From Bacteroidales bacterium (GTDB lineage: Bacteria > Bacteroidota > Bacteroidia > Bacteroidales > FEN-979), in the NCBI GenBank assembly GCA_016783905.1, contig JADHVQ010000001.1:1-51669 (forward strand): 51,669 bases of DNA. The letters are read 5' to 3'. Shown here in pieces: positions 8,935 through 17,937 of the stretch. The notes beneath the pieces were generated by a model that was given only the letters and a program-made list of their open reading frames with translations, had not been told where the DNA came from and ran no database searches. Within the stretch, counting starts at the first letter, position 1; each line of letters begins with the position of its first letter. Made by a program: the position numbers and the translations under genes.

Positions 8935-10554
8935 ATGATACGCAATAACATTATCATCATCGGTTCTGGTCTTGGCGGGCTTTTATCCGGCTATCTCCTC
9001 AGTAAGGAGAGCCTCCGGGTAACCGTCCTGGAGAAGCGCCGGAAGTTCGGAGGATGCCTGCAAACGTTTAAGCGTGACAAGTACATCTTTGACACCGGCA
9101 TGCATTACATCGGCAGCCTGGAGCCCGGACAACCGCTTTATAACTACTGGAAATACTTCGGATTAACCGGTAAATTGAACCTGCTGCAGATGGACCCGGA
9201 TGGATTCGACAGGATCTCATTCGGGTACAAAGAAACATCAGGGATAATACAGGAATTCCCTTTAGCCCAGGGATTTGACAACTTCCGGGACCGCCTGCTC
9301 CCCTATTTCCCCGGCGCAGAATCAGCCTTGACATCCTATACGAAAAAACTGGATGAGATCGCCCATTCCCACCCACTCTACAACCTGGAGCTGCCATCCA
9401 CTAACTCAACAGAACATTACTCCTCCATTAAAGCTTTTGATTTTCTGAACGATCTGGCATCCGGTATCCGGGATATACCCCTCCCCCGACCTCCCGAATT
9501 CCCGGGACAGGCCCTCCCCAGCAAGGGAGGGGAGTATCCAGCATCCAGGATCCAGGATCCAGGATCCGGAATCAGCTTATCAAATGTCCTGGCGGGAAAC
9601 AACTTCCTCTACGCCGGCAATCCTGCCACCACTCCCCTGTCCCAATTCGGACTGATCAACCACTCATTCATCTCTTCAGCCTGGCGGTTGGCAGGAGGCA
9701 GCCAGCAAATCGCCAACATCCTGGTCGAAGGAATCCGGGTCCAGGGAGGAGAGGTAGTGGCAAAAAAGAAAGTGATATCGATTGGTCAAACCGGTGAACG
9801 ATTCACCATTGAGACAGCCGATGGAGACCGGTTTGAAGCCGCACAGATCGTTTCGGATATTCATCCGGCTGTGACGTTGCATCTACTCGACGGAATCCCG
9901 GTTCAGAAGGCCTACAGGGAACGGATTACCTCCCTTGAAAATACCATCTCTGTTTTCACGGTCTACCTAGGTTTGAAACCCGATACCTTCCCGTTTCTCA
10001 ATCACAATGTCTATCACCATATTTCTTCGAGTGTATGGACTGATGCCGGATCCCGGATCCCAGATAACAGACGGCCAATGCAGTTTCTCTTTATGACTCC
10101 TCCGGAAAAGGATCAAGGTCCATTTGCCAATACCGCTGTGGTGATGACCCCCATGTTATTCGAAGAGGTCAGGGAGTGGGAAAAGAGCGACGCAGGAGCC
10201 CGGGAGAAAAGCTACTTTGTCTTCAAAGCGAGAAAGGCAAAACAACTCCTGGATCAAGTATACCGGAAATTTCCCGACCTGAAGGAGTCCGTCGCAACGA
10301 TCGATATCTCCACCCCCCTCACCTGGAGGGATTACACAGGAACGCCCGAAGGGTCGATGTACGGCATCGTAAAAGATGCCACCCATCCGCAAAAAACCAT
10401 CATCTTACCAACGACCAAAATCCCCGGCCTCTTTTTTACCGGACAGAGTGTTAATTTGCACGGGGCACTCGGTGTGACCATCGGAGCAGTGATGACCTGC
10501 GGGGAGATGCTGGGGATGACGCATGTGATGGAAAACATTAAACGAGCCCTATAA
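8935..10554 (+). CDS. NAD(P)/FAD-dependent oxidoreductase, phytoene desaturase/carotenoid isomerase-like
   Basis: N-terminal NIIIIGSGLGGLLSGYLLSKESLRVTVLEKRRKFGGCLQTF; C-terminal PGLFFTGQSVNLHGALGVTIGAVMTCGEML. Start placed at MIRNN after the promoter. Confidence 0.85.
   Translation: MIRNNIIIIGSGLGGLLSGYLLSKESLRVTVLEKRRKFGGCLQTFKRDKYIFDTGMHYIGSLEPGQPLYNYWKYFGLTGKLNLLQMDPDGFDRISFGYKETSGIIQEFPLAQGFDNFRDRLLPYFPGAESALTSYTKKLDEIAHSHPLYNLELPSTNSTEHYSSIKAFDFLNDLASGIRDIPLPRPPEFPGQALPSKGGEYPASRIQDPGSGISLSNVLAGNNFLYAGNPATTPLSQFGLINHSFISSAWRLAGGSQQIANILVEGIRVQGGEVVAKKKVISIGQTGERFTIETADGDRFEAAQIVSDIHPAVTLHLLDGIPVQKAYRERITSLENTISVFTVYLGLKPDTFPFLNHNVYHHISSSVWTDAGSRIPDNRRPMQFLFMTPPEKDQGPFANTAVVMTPMLFEEVREWEKSDAGAREKSYFVFKARKAKQLLDQVYRKFPDLKESVATIDISTPLTWRDYTGTPEGSMYGIVKDATHPQKTIILPTTKIPGLFFTGQSVNLHGALGVTIGAVMTCGEMLGMTHVMENIKRAL
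9535..9571. repeat. Heptamer array (~CCAGGAT x4) inside a CDS
   Basis: tatccagcatccaggatccaggatccaggatccgga. Confidence 0.85.
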
Positions 10555-10561
10555 AGGGATT

Positions 10562-10589
10562 TTAGACTTACGATTTTAGATTTACGATT
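10562..10589. repeat. Heptamer/14-mer array between convergent genes
   Basis: ttagact tacgatt ttagatt tacgatt. Confidence 0.8.
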
Positions 10590-10593
10590 GAAT

Positions 10594-11805
10594 TCATTCC
10601 TCCAGCATCCATTTCCAAACCGGTTTTACAATTATCGTTTTCTTTCCCTGCACGATACGATCATCCTGGTTCATCGTGAAAATAAAACCAGTCTCCACAT
10701 CCAACTCATCCATGGCTTCGGTTAGTCCGGCAAGTTCACGCTGCAGGTTGTCGGTATTCAGTTCAAAGCAAACCTGGATCAGCATTTCAACTTTCCGTTT
10801 ACTCACACTTACAAAATCACATTCATTCCTGGATCTGTAATAGAAAATTTCTTTTCCCCTTCGTTTCAACTCGATATATACTATATTTTCCAGCAATCGT
10901 CCCTGATTACCTGAAAACGAGAGGGATAGAATGCGCATCAGCCCGGTATCTATCCCATAGATCTTTTTTGGATTTCTGGCTTGTTGCTTTCCTGACCAGC
11001 TAAAACGGGGAATCGCAAAAAACAGATACGCATCTTCAAAATAAGATAGATACGAAAGCGCGGTATTCACTGATCCCAGCTCAAAAATCCCGGCAAGTTT
11101 GTTGTAAGAAAACTCTTTGCCGATGTTGGTTGCCAGGTACACACCCAGTTCCCGGACCACTTTTGCATTTCGCAGGCCATGCCTTACAATGATATCCCGG
11201 TAAATCAAATCATTGTATAAGGAAATCAGGACGTTCTCGTTTGTCGAGGTCAGATATTCAGGAAATCCGCCCAGTTGTAAATACCCCGAAAATGAATCCA
11301 AACCGGATTCCTGGTTTCTGTGTGCCAGATATTCGGCATAGGAAAACGGAAAAAGTGCATAGGTAATCTGGCGGCCGGTTAAACTGGCCCCCAGTTCTCT
11401 GCTTAATATGGATGCATTGGAACCTGATAAAACCACCCGGGTTTTTTTGTCGTGCAATACCCTGATGAATCGCTCCCATCCTTCAACATGCTGAATTTCA
11501 TCCAGAAAGTAGATCGTGGAAGGCTCTCTCTCCTGAAAGATTTTCTCAAGTTTAAAAAAGTCATTCACCTCGAATTGTGTGAGCCGGGGATCTTCAAAAC
11601 TTAAAAAACAGTCTGAATTCTTCTTCGCAGACAGTTGCCTTAGCAATGTACTCTTACCACACCTCCGGATGCCGGAAATGATTTTCACATGGGTATCTGT
11701 CAGGTCCAGCGAATCCAGTATGGTTCTTGGTGTACCAGTGGGTATAGATTTATAATACGCTGCCTGGTAGTCGAAAACTTCCCTGATTTGCCCTTCAAGA
11801 AGCAT
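10594..11805 (-). CDS. ATP-binding protein, AAA_14/DUF4143 family
   Basis: Walker A GIRRCGKSTLLRQL, Walker B TIYFLDEIQ, VVLSGSNASIL, C-terminal nuclease-like FYYRSRNECDFV. Start taken at MLLEGQIREVFD. Confidence 0.88.
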   Translation of the reverse strand: MLLEGQIREVFDYQAAYYKSIPTGTPRTILDSLDLTDTHVKIISGIRRCGKSTLLRQLSAKKNSDCFLSFEDPRLTQFEVNDFFKLEKIFQEREPSTIYFLDEIQHVEGWERFIRVLHDKKTRVVLSGSNASILSRELGASLTGRQITYALFPFSYAEYLAHRNQESGLDSFSGYLQLGGFPEYLTSTNENVLISLYNDLIYRDIIVRHGLRNAKVVRELGVYLATNIGKEFSYNKLAGIFELGSVNTALSYLSYFEDAYLFFAIPRFSWSGKQQARNPKKIYGIDTGLMRILSLSFSGNQGRLLENIVYIELKRRGKEIFYYRSRNECDFVSVSKRKVEMLIQVCFELNTDNLQRELAGLTEAMDELDVETGFIFTMNQDDRIVQGKKTIIVKPVWKWMLEE

Positions 11806-11874
11806 AATCTTTTTTTTGCAAATATAATTTGTTCTCATTAATAATGCAAATTAATTTTCGTTAGTAATGAATAT

Positions 11875-11969
11875 GATTTACAATTGCAGATTTTAGAATG
11901 ACTATTGAATTTAAAATCGTAGATCGTCAGTCGTCAATTGAAAATTCAATTTAAAATTGTAAATCGTAC
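11875..11969. repeat. Degenerate ~7-nt array in the divergent intergenic region
   Basis: Contains tcgtaga tcgtcag tcgtcaa and direct copies gaatttaaaatcgtagatcgt / caatttaaaattgtaaatcgt. Confidence 0.55.
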
Positions 11970-11987
11970 TTCCTAAATCAAAACCTG

Positions 11988-11995
11988 TACTTTTG
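11988..11995 (+). promoter_or_regulatory. TACTTTTG -7 element
   Basis: TAnnTTTG upstream of ATG 12020. Confidence 0.5.
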
Positions 11996-12019
11996 CAACC
12001 AATAATTGATGGAATCCCT

Positions 12020-13714
12020 ATGACCAAGGACCGTCCCTTCTACCGGAAAAAACGATACCTGTTTCCGTTCCTGGTTGTTGTGATAACTGGGATCCTTGTG
12101 ATCTGGTATGCGATTGCTACCTCCATCTCACCGCCAACCATTTCCAATAAACGGTCCCTCTCATGGCAGGTCGAACAACCCGACTCCGGATTCCATCGTT
12201 GCGAAGATAACTGGCTGAAACAAAGCCAATCAGGATTGTGGGAACTCTACCTCCAGGGAGCTCCTTTTGACCGCGGTGTGGCGAATGGAAAACTTTGCCG
12301 GCAGCTGATCTACAAACAGGAGGATGCCTTTGTGGAGAAAATCCGCCAAATGGTCCCATCCACCCTCTACCAGCGGTTTCTCAAATACTTCATCTACTGG
12401 TTCAACCGTAACCTGGATCGTTACCTGATGGAGGAGTTTAAAGAGGAAATATACGGCATCTCCCTGTCGGCAAGCGACTCGTTCAATTTCATCGGAACGC
12501 CTTACCAGCGGTTACTGAATTACCATTCAGCCCACGACATAGGACATGCCCTGCAGGAGCTGATGCTTGTCGGATGCACCTCATTCGGCGTATGGGATGA
12601 ATTCAGCAGTGACTCAGCTTTGCTCATCGGCAGGAATTTTGATTTCTATGTGGGGGATGCGTTTGCCGAAAACAAGATTGTATGTTTTAAGAAACCCGAC
12701 AACGGGTATGGATTTATGATAATTACCTGGGGCGGGATGATCGGGGCTGTATCCGGCATGAATACGCAGGGGATCACGGTGACCATCAACGCCGCGAAAT
12801 CAGAGATCCCGATGTCGGCCAGGACACCGATTTCCATCCTGGCACGCGAGATCCTCCAATACGCTGCTTCCATTGATGACGCATACCAGATCGCCAGGGG
12901 AGGTGAGACCTTCGTCTCCGGGTCGATCCTGATCGGTTCGGGAGATGAAAACCGGGCTGCTGTCATCGAAAAAGCGCCTTTTGGGATTGCCCTGGTGGAA
13001 CCTTCTCAACACTATATCATTTGTGCCAACCACTTTCAGGATGTGGAATTCTCGCAGGATCCGCTAAACCTGGAAAACATTCGCGACAACGCTTCTATGT
13101 ACCGTTTCAGGCGGGTGACACAAGAGATTACGAAACTGATGCCTATGGATGTTCAGGATGCAGCAATTCTCCTTCGGGATCGCCAGGGAATCAACGGAAC
13201 CAGTCTGGGAATGGGTAACGAAAAAGCAATCAATCAACTGATTGCACATCACTCGGTGATCTTCAAACCGGCAACGCGGCAGGTTTGGGTGTCAACCTCT
13301 CCCTGGCAGCTGGGGTCCTATGTCTGCTATGACCTGACTAAAATTTTTTCTACATTTGCAACGCTGCAAAAGCGGGTTGAGATCACGGAAAAGGAGCTGA
13401 CAATACCTGCCGATCCGTTCCTCGGTTCTGAGGATTATCAAAGATTACTCCGCTTCCGAAAGATGCGGTCGGAGTTGTTAACCATCCTGAAGGAGAAAGA
13501 CCCGCCACAGCCGGATCCAACGTTCTTTGAAACCTTTCACTCCACCAATCCCGACTATTATGAAGTCTATTCACTAACCGGTGATTACCTTCTGCATGCC
13601 GGGAAGCCGGATGAGGCCATCGCTTACTACAGAAAAGCTTTGACTCTTGAAGTGCCGCGTTGGGGAGAGAAGGAGAAAATCCTGCGCAGCATGACAATGT
13701 GTACCGGTCAATAA
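12020..13714 (+). CDS. C45 family / choloylglycine hydrolase-like N-terminal nucleophile hydrolase with C-terminal TPR-like segment
   Basis: Motifs VGCTSFGVWDEFSSDSALLIGRNFDF and GMNTQGITVTINAAKS; C-terminal GDYLLHAGKPDEAIAYYRKAL. Confidence 0.8.
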   Translation: MTKDRPFYRKKRYLFPFLVVVITGILVIWYAIATSISPPTISNKRSLSWQVEQPDSGFHRCEDNWLKQSQSGLWELYLQGAPFDRGVANGKLCRQLIYKQEDAFVEKIRQMVPSTLYQRFLKYFIYWFNRNLDRYLMEEFKEEIYGISLSASDSFNFIGTPYQRLLNYHSAHDIGHALQELMLVGCTSFGVWDEFSSDSALLIGRNFDFYVGDAFAENKIVCFKKPDNGYGFMIITWGGMIGAVSGMNTQGITVTINAAKSEIPMSARTPISILAREILQYAASIDDAYQIARGGETFVSGSILIGSGDENRAAVIEKAPFGIALVEPSQHYIICANHFQDVEFSQDPLNLENIRDNASMYRFRRVTQEITKLMPMDVQDAAILLRDRQGINGTSLGMGNEKAINQLIAHHSVIFKPATRQVWVSTSPWQLGSYVCYDLTKIFSTFATLQKRVEITEKELTIPADPFLGSEDYQRLLRFRKMRSELLTILKEKDPPQPDPTFFETFHSTNPDYYEVYSLTGDYLLHAGKPDEAIAYYRKALTLEVPRWGEKEKILRSMTMCTGQ

Positions 13715-13727
13715 CTAACCGAATCCA

Positions 13728-14999
13728 ATGAAATTCAAACTGATATATCCCCGGTGGGAAAAGCTGGAAGGGCAAACCATATTCAATCTGCCACCGCATG
13801 GCCCTGTTGTGATGGCAGCAGATATTCCTGAATACGTTGAGATTGATTTTTCCGACGAAAATGTCGAAGATCTGGTCATCGAGGACACGCCTGATTTTGT
13901 AGGCATCTCAATGATGCTAACAACACAGGTCAAGCGGGGTTGGGCCATCGCGGATCAATACAGGAAACTGGGCAAGAAGGTCATCTTTGGCGGTATCTCC
14001 GCGATGCTGCATGCGGAAGAGACGATGGAACATGCTGATGCGGTCTTCTTAGGCGAAGTCGAAGGGAGAATGGCGGATATTTTTGAGGATTTCCGCAAGA
14101 ATGAACTTAAAAAGGTATACAACTTCATGGCCAGGCCACCCGACATGAACCTGGTGGGACCGGCCAATCGCGATATCCTGAACAAAGACCTCTATTATCA
14201 CAAGGGATTCCGGATGGTAGACCTCTTCCACGCTTCACGGGGATGTATTTACGATTGTTATCCTTGTGCTGTAAGGTACCTGGGAGGCCGTGGCTTTCGT
14301 CCGCGTCCGATTGACCGGGTGGTGGAAGAACTCTCCCAGATTGATAACAACCGCCTCTTTATCGTGGATAACTCCCTGGCGTTGGATACCGAATGGGAAA
14401 AGGAGCTATTTAAAGCTATGATTCCGCTGAAAAAGAAGTGGGTCAGCCATACCATCGAAGACAAGGACGAAGTGCTTGATCTGGCTGCCCGGGCAGGAGC
14501 ATGGTACGTTTATCAAGCCGTCTTCGATACCTCCGATTACATCCGCAACCGGATCAAACAGTACCACGATTATGGCATCGCTGTGGAAGGGACCATCCTG
14601 CTGGGACTTGATAATCAGACAGAAGATGACATCAAACGACTGATCGACTTCCTCCTGGAGATCAATCTCGACCTGGCAGAATTTACGGTCCTGGCCCCTT
14701 TCCCGCATACCAAAGCGTATGCCGACCTGGTCAAGCAAAACAGGATTTTTGACCACGACTGGGATCATTACAACGCCGGTAAAGTAGTCTATCATCCAAA
14801 ACACATGTCGGCAGAGAGGTTGCAGGAACTCTACCATTACGCCTGGGATATATTCTACAGGGACGAACCCCAGACCATGAAGATGTTCAACCTGATTACC
14901 CGTGTCATCAACCGGGAGGTTGAAGACGGCACATATGCCCCCCGCCGCCGGGATCTGATTGATGTTAGTTTTGGAAAAGAGGTTGGGAAGATGGCATAA
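13728..14999 (+). CDS. B12-binding domain radical SAM protein
   Basis: Cobalamin-binding-like N-terminus; radical SAM motif HASRGCIYDCYPCAVRYLGGRGFRPR (Cx3Cx2C). Confidence 0.88.
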   Translation: MKFKLIYPRWEKLEGQTIFNLPPHGPVVMAADIPEYVEIDFSDENVEDLVIEDTPDFVGISMMLTTQVKRGWAIADQYRKLGKKVIFGGISAMLHAEETMEHADAVFLGEVEGRMADIFEDFRKNELKKVYNFMARPPDMNLVGPANRDILNKDLYYHKGFRMVDLFHASRGCIYDCYPCAVRYLGGRGFRPRPIDRVVEELSQIDNNRLFIVDNSLALDTEWEKELFKAMIPLKKKWVSHTIEDKDEVLDLAARAGAWYVYQAVFDTSDYIRNRIKQYHDYGIAVEGTILLGLDNQTEDDIKRLIDFLLEINLDLAEFTVLAPFPHTKAYADLVKQNRIFDHDWDHYNAGKVVYHPKHMSAERLQELYHYAWDIFYRDEPQTMKMFNLITRVINREVEDGTYAPRRRDLIDVSFGKEVGKMA

Positions 15000-15000
15000 T

Positions 15001-15040
15001 GCAGGATACGGGATACGCGATGACTGGATAACTGGATAAC
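15001..15040. repeat. Mixed 7/8-nt tandem array
   Basis: ggatacg ggatacg cgatgactggata actggata act, directly after the stop at 14997-14999. Confidence 0.75.
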
Positions 15041-15045
15041 TTTTT

Positions 15046-15432
15046 ATGGAGATTAATCCCGGGTTTGATGTTTACATGGACCGCTACTTCGACTTCCCGG
15101 GGCAGTGGGAAACACCGTCCCGTTGCGGACTGAAGATCATTCGCAGGAAAGATGGCAAAACGCTGGTGATCGCAACAGAGATCTACCGCCAGAATCCGGG
15201 AACACCTGTTACAGAATGGGTGGCGCCACTGGCTACTCAGATTATGAAGCATATCGACGAACAGCCGGAAACCTTTCTTTTCATCGAACATACGCCTGAC
15301 CTGCAAAGCAAGCTGACTTTCTACGAAGAGACCTTCGACAAAGTTGATTTTGACTGGGATGGCGGAAAATTTATCAATCCCCGCTGGACAAGACTGACGC
15401 GAGAGAATGTTGACAGGATGATGGAGGAATAA
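15046..15432 (+). CDS. Conserved hypothetical protein (128 aa)
   Basis: MEINPGFDVYMDRYFDFPGQW...; co-directional with the radical SAM gene. Confidence 0.65.
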   Translation: MEINPGFDVYMDRYFDFPGQWETPSRCGLKIIRRKDGKTLVIATEIYRQNPGTPVTEWVAPLATQIMKHIDEQPETFLFIEHTPDLQSKLTFYEETFDKVDFDWDGGKFINPRWTRLTRENVDRMMEE

Positions 15433-15461
15433 AGGGACCGGGGCACAAAGGCACAAAAGAT

Positions 15462-17927
15462 GTGATTCGACAAAAAGCAAATTATATTATTCACAGGATA
15501 AGATCCCGTTTCTCCCTCCCTATCCTATTCCTTATTCTCACCACTCACTTCTCACTTTGCTTCGTCCCCCGAATACTCGGGGTTCTCGCAATGACATTTC
15601 TCGCTTCTTATTCCATTTCCCAGCCTATCCTTCGACAATCCATCAAAGGAGTCGTCCTTGATCAGCAGACCCTCTCCCCTCTTCCGGGAGCTACGATCAT
15701 TCTTATGGGGAGTGATTCGCTGATTGGAGCAGTTTCAGATAACGAAGGAGCTTTCAGACTCGAACAGATCCCTATAGGTAATCACCGGATCCGGGTGACC
15801 TATGTGGGCTATGCACCTTATGAATCGCCTGATATCATTGTAAGTTCCGGTAAGGAGAGCACGATCACGGTCTACCTGCAGGAGATGGTCCTTACTGCCC
15901 GGGAGGTGGAGATCAGAGGGGACTATGAAAAGTACCAGCCCATCAACCGGATGGCGACGGTTAGTGTCAGGAATTTCAGTGTGGATGAGACCTTTCGTTT
16001 TGCAGGGAGTTACAACGATCCTGCCCGAATGGCGCAAAACTTTGCGGGGGTAACCTCCGGAGTAGATAACAGAAACGACATCATCGTTAGGGGGAACAGC
16101 CCGATAGGGCTCCAGTGGAGGCTGGATGATATGGAGATTCCCAATCCCAATCATTTTGCCGCTGTTGGAACTACCGGAGGTCCTGTTACTGTACTGAACA
16201 ACAACCTGTTAACAAACTCTGATTTCTTTACAGGTGCTTTCCCCGCCCAGTATGGGAACACGCTGGCAGGGGTGTTTGACCTTCGTATGCGTTATGGGAA
16301 CAGCGACCGGCGAGAGTACTGGTTTGAAATGGGCTGGAATGGATTGGAGTTCGGGACAGAGGGTCCCTTTTCAAAAAAATCATCAGCTTCCTACCTGTTT
16401 GCCTACCGTTACTCCATGCTGGAACTGATCAGCTTCCTGGGAATCAAGTTAAACCTTGTACCACGTTACCAGGATCTGAACCTGAAGATAACCCTTCCCA
16501 CCAAAAAAGCGGGTACCTTCACCCTGACCGGAATGGGTGGACTCAGTTATATCCAGTTGTTCGATAGCCGGAAATCACAGGATAAGTGGATGTTCCCCGA
16601 TTATGGGGAGGATCTCGCCAATGGTTCTGACCTGGGTGTTCTCGGCCTGACACATCAAATCCTTTTGACCCCAAAAACACGATGGAAGAACATTCTCTAT
16701 GTAGTTGGTTCTCTTGTTTATACCAAGATCGACACCTTTTCAAACGTGATAATTACTCCATCACCTTGGGCCGGAGAACGATCAGAGGAGGTCAAGGGAT
16801 CCTGGTCTTCCCAGCTTTTTCATAAGTTCTCAATCCGAAACAGCCTTGATGCCGGAATCTTTCTTGATTATTACTGGATGTCATTTGCTGATAGCATGAT
16901 GTGGAAAAACTCGTTCCTGGTAAATACCGGGACCAGGGAACAGATGGGATTTCTACGGGCTTTTACCCAGTGGAAACATGCCTTTTCAGACCGTTTCTCA
17001 ATTACATCAGGTGTTTTTGGTTCCTTACTGTCCCTGAACAGCAGCTGGGCGTTGGAACCGCGTATTGGCTTCGACTGGGTCATCAACGATCGTCACAGCC
17101 TGAACTTCGGGACGGGCCTGTACAGCCAGATTCAGCCACGGGTGATCTATTTCTTACTTGCTCAACAGCCTGACGGGACAATAACGCAACCCAATCTGGA
17201 GATGAACTTTACACGCAGTTGGCAGTTGGCAGTTGGCTATAATTATTTGCTGACTGAGAACCTGCGATTTAAGGCAGAGACCTATTATCAGTACCTGTAT
17301 GATATCCCTGTCAAACGATCCATTCCGGAGTATGCTCTTCTGAACCAGGGTCATGAATTTTTCCTTGACAGGCAATACGCTGACAGCCTGATTAATCTGG
17401 GAACCGGTGAAAATTATGGGATTGAGTTTACCTTTGAACGGTTTTTCAAAAAGAACTACTACTATCTCCTCACCGCTTCCTTCTTTAATTCAACCTATAA
17501 AGGATACGACAGGATACAACGAAACAGTGCCTTCAATGTCAACTATGTGTTGAATGCCGTTGGAGGATATGAATTTGTGGTTGGGAAACGGAAATGGGGA
17601 GTGCTCTCATTCGGCCTGCGTGCCACCTGGGCCGGAGGAAATCCATACATCCCTTATGATGTCAGTGCTACCGTCGCAACCGGAGAGCCTATCCCTGATT
17701 GGAGTCGTTCCTATGAATCCCGATATCCTGCATACAAACGAATCTCTTTCCGCTTTGGCATCAAACGAAACATGCCTAAATACAACCTTGAATTCCTGCT
17801 CGACTTGCAATACCGCACCAATTACACCAACATCGCCCTTCAGCGAATCGATCCGAAAACCGGTGAGATACGATACTACTTCCAGATGGGCTTCTTCCCG
17901 ATGGGGACCTGGCGGATCCAGTTTTAA
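15462..17927 (+). CDS. TonB-dependent receptor with CarboxypepD_reg-like N-terminus
   Basis: IKGVVLDQQTLSPLPGATIILMGSDSLIGAVSDNEGAFRLEQIPIGNHRIRVTYVGY; plug-like IIVRGNSPIGLQWRLDDMEIPNPNHF; barrel ending MGTWRIQF. Start uncertain. Confidence 0.88.
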   Translation: MIRQKANYIIHRIRSRFSLPILFLILTTHFSLCFVPRILGVLAMTFLASYSISQPILRQSIKGVVLDQQTLSPLPGATIILMGSDSLIGAVSDNEGAFRLEQIPIGNHRIRVTYVGYAPYESPDIIVSSGKESTITVYLQEMVLTAREVEIRGDYEKYQPINRMATVSVRNFSVDETFRFAGSYNDPARMAQNFAGVTSGVDNRNDIIVRGNSPIGLQWRLDDMEIPNPNHFAAVGTTGGPVTVLNNNLLTNSDFFTGAFPAQYGNTLAGVFDLRMRYGNSDRREYWFEMGWNGLEFGTEGPFSKKSSASYLFAYRYSMLELISFLGIKLNLVPRYQDLNLKITLPTKKAGTFTLTGMGGLSYIQLFDSRKSQDKWMFPDYGEDLANGSDLGVLGLTHQILLTPKTRWKNILYVVGSLVYTKIDTFSNVIITPSPWAGERSEEVKGSWSSQLFHKFSIRNSLDAGIFLDYYWMSFADSMMWKNSFLVNTGTREQMGFLRAFTQWKHAFSDRFSITSGVFGSLLSLNSSWALEPRIGFDWVINDRHSLNFGTGLYSQIQPRVIYFLLAQQPDGTITQPNLEMNFTRSWQLAVGYNYLLTENLRFKAETYYQYLYDIPVKRSIPEYALLNQGHEFFLDRQYADSLINLGTGENYGIEFTFERFFKKNYYYLLTASFFNSTYKGYDRIQRNSAFNVNYVLNAVGGYEFVVGKRKWGVLSFGLRATWAGGNPYIPYDVSATVATGEPIPDWSRSYESRYPAYKRISFRFGIKRNMPKYNLEFLLDLQYRTNYTNIALQRIDPKTGEIRYYFQMGFFPMGTWRIQF
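15509..15602. repeat. Heptamer array plus palindromic GTCATTGCGAG-type repeat inside the 5' end of the TonB receptor gene
   Basis: ctcacca ctcactt ctcactt, then ccccga-atac-tcgggg; reverse complement reads GTCATTGCGAGAACCCCGAGTATTCGGGGGACGAAGCAA. Confidence 0.65.
17215..17237. repeat. Heptamer run (GCAGTTG)x3 inside the TonB receptor CDS
   Basis: gcagttggcagttggcagttggc. Confidence 0.7.
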
Positions 17928-17937
17928 AAAAAATATG

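Noticed and set aside
10594-11805. DUF4143 ATPase as part of a defence island
   Set aside because: The family is widespread and no neighbouring nuclease, methyltransferase, toxin or integrase supports a defence context.
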